From the NCBI GenBank assembly GCA_001890945.1, contig MLAX01000005.1, positions 124,001 to 188,000 on the forward strand: a DNA stretch of 64,000 nucleotides, given 5' to 3'. The notes below the pieces were generated by a model, which was given only the letters and a program-made list of their open reading frames with translations, had not been told where the DNA came from and searched no databases. A program made the position numbers and the translations under genes. Every line of letters begins with the position of its first letter. The stretch's first letter is position 1. Shown here piece by piece: positions 63,182 through 64,000 of this stretch. The stretch comes from Alphaproteobacteria bacterium AO1-B (GTDB taxonomy: Bacteria > Pseudomonadota > Alphaproteobacteria > Rhizobiales > Stappiaceae).

Positions 63182-64000
63182 ATGCTGAAACGCGCCGTAG
63201 ACGGCGGTTTTCAGTCGCTGAACACCGCCTACAATACCACCTTCCGGCAGAATAGGATGAGCATCGGCCTCGTCGTGCCGATTGAAAACTATGCCAATAG
63301 CGCCGTGCCGACGATGCGGGATCATTTGGATCGGGTACAGTTGGCGGAAAAACTGGGCTTTGCTGCGGTTTGGTTGCGCGATGTACCGTTTGACGTCCCG
63401 TCGTTTGGGGATGCGGGGCAAACCTTTGACCCGTTTGTCTATTTGGGAACATTGGCGGCTGTCACAGACCGTATCGCGCTGGGCGTTTCGAGCATTATTT
63501 TGCCGCTTCGCCATCCAGCGCATGTTGCAAAGGCGGCGGCGACAGCGGATGTGCTCTCTGGCGGCCGTTTGCTGCTCGGGATTGCGTCCGGAGACAGGCC
63601 GACGGAATTCCCGGCGTTGAATGTGTCGTTTGAGGCCCGCGGCAATGCCTTTCGTGAAAGCTATGACTACATTCGCCGTATGGCTGATCCTGCTCCGGCT
63701 TTCAACAGCCCGCTCGGCGCACCATTCGGAGGGATGGACATGCTGCCAAAGCCGATCGCGGGCCGATTGCCAATGCTGATTACCGGTGGCAGCCAACAGG
63801 AGCCGGACTGGATTGCCCATAATGCGGATGGGTGGATGACGTACCCCCGAAATGTTTCGCACCAAGCCGAGGTGATCGAGGACTACCGGCGGCGCGTTGC
63901 CGCTGCGGGCTTGGCGGACAAACCGGTCATGCAACCGCTCTATGTCGACTTGCTTGAAGACAAGGACGCGCCACCCCAGCCGATCCATCTCGGCTTCCGG
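63182..64000 (+). CDS. LLM-class flavin-dependent oxidoreductase (TIGR03571-like), 5' part
   Basis: The gene runs off the window end; 273 codons are visible. It is a bacterial-luciferase-like (LLM) TIM-barrel FMN oxidoreductase resembling the TIGR03571 group: IGLVVPIENYANSAVPTM, AAVWLRDVPFDVPSFGDAGQ, RIALGVSSIILPLRHPAHVA, and SGGRLLLGIASGDRPTEFPA. The substrate is unknown. ATG 63182 has GAGGA upstream; 63257 (MSIGLVVP) is a possible internal start. The divergent LysR gene is its likely regulator. Confidence 0.85.
   Translation, partial: MLKRAVDGGFQSLNTAYNTTFRQNRMSIGLVVPIENYANSAVPTMRDHLDRVQLAEKLGFAAVWLRDVPFDVPSFGDAGQTFDPFVYLGTLAAVTDRIALGVSSIILPLRHPAHVAKAAATADVLSGGRLLLGIASGDRPTEFPALNVSFEARGNAFRESYDYIRRMADPAPAFNSPLGAPFGGMDMLPKPIAGRLPMLITGGSQQEPDWIAHNADGWMTYPRNVSHQAEVIEDYRRRVAAAGLADKPVMQPLYVDLLEDKDAPPQPIHLGFR

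Overview
The window is typical alphaproteobacterial chromosome, most likely Hyphomicrobiales (Rhizobiales) and possibly a Stappiaceae member such as Labrenzia/Roseibium. The support is gene content and order: CpdR, an NAD-specific glutamate dehydrogenase of about 1,600 residues, TlpA-argH-LptM-lysA-TIGR02302 synteny, an MJ0042 zinc-ribbon protein next to ftsEX, DUF2125, an SDHAF4-type protein (DUF1674) and TTAA-N7-TTAA CtrA-type boxes. The genus is an inference; no rRNA or tRNA gene was recognised. Genes are densely packed on both strands, and I see no insertion sequence, prophage or CRISPR array.

Layout. 1-5.2 kb: end of a CobW-type GTPase gene, TesB thioesterase, a UbiH-like hydroxylase, an SDR enzyme, a HIG1-domain membrane protein, a PduO-type cobalamin adenosyltransferase and a rhomboid protease. 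5.3-7.9 kb: an ECF sigma factor and its presumed membrane anti-sigma factor, divergent from an Arg-Gly-Gly repeat protein and a lipoprotein; the lipoprotein carries the same C-terminal domain as the anti-sigma factor. 8.1-12.4 kb: etfB-etfA, 3-hydroxybutyryl-CoA dehydrogenase and an acyl-CoA synthetase (acyl-CoA metabolism and electron transfer). 12.4-13.5 kb: three small proteins sharing a C-terminal tail, the first YjfB-like and preceded by a CtrA-type box. 13.5-20 kb: tlpA, argH, an LptM-like lipoprotein, lysA and a very large TIGR02302 membrane protein. 20-25.5 kb: a cell-cycle and envelope block in which the MJ0042 protein, hpt and cpdR (minus strand) and ftsE, ftsX, ydcF and plsC (plus strand) diverge from one region containing a perfect CtrA consensus.

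25.5-35 kb: gamma-glutamylcyclotransferase, DUF2125, an acetyltransferase, a CoA-ester lyase, DUF1737, then a minus-strand series aminotransferase-ftsK-lolA-ATP-grasp. 35-42 kb: SGNH hydrolase, SDHAF4-like factor, HtpX, RsmB, a heparinase II/III-family protein and PurH. 42-51 kb: a chemoreceptor, a UMF1-type MFS transporter and NAD-glutamate dehydrogenase. 51-56 kb: an AhpD-like protein, ArgC, LeuD, a YkuD-fold L,D-transpeptidase, an OmpR-type response regulator, a cyclic-nucleotide-binding protein and a Tat-exported cyclase. 56-64 kb: ComM, YbjQ, an acetyltransferase, agmatinase, a LacI-type ligand-binding protein without a DNA-binding domain, a YHS-domain protein, a TPR protein, and a LysR regulator divergent from a luciferase-like oxidoreductase that runs off the end.

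Most genes are housekeeping. The parts most worth following up are the ECF sigma/anti-sigma/RGG-repeat locus, the small-protein trio with its CtrA-type box, the CtrA-type box shared by ftsE and the operon ending in cpdR, the headless LacI-type protein, and several 3'-end hairpins that enclose or abut a stop codon. Coordinates come from reading the sequence. Start codons were chosen by Shine-Dalgarno spacing and family N-termini and are uncertain where stated.
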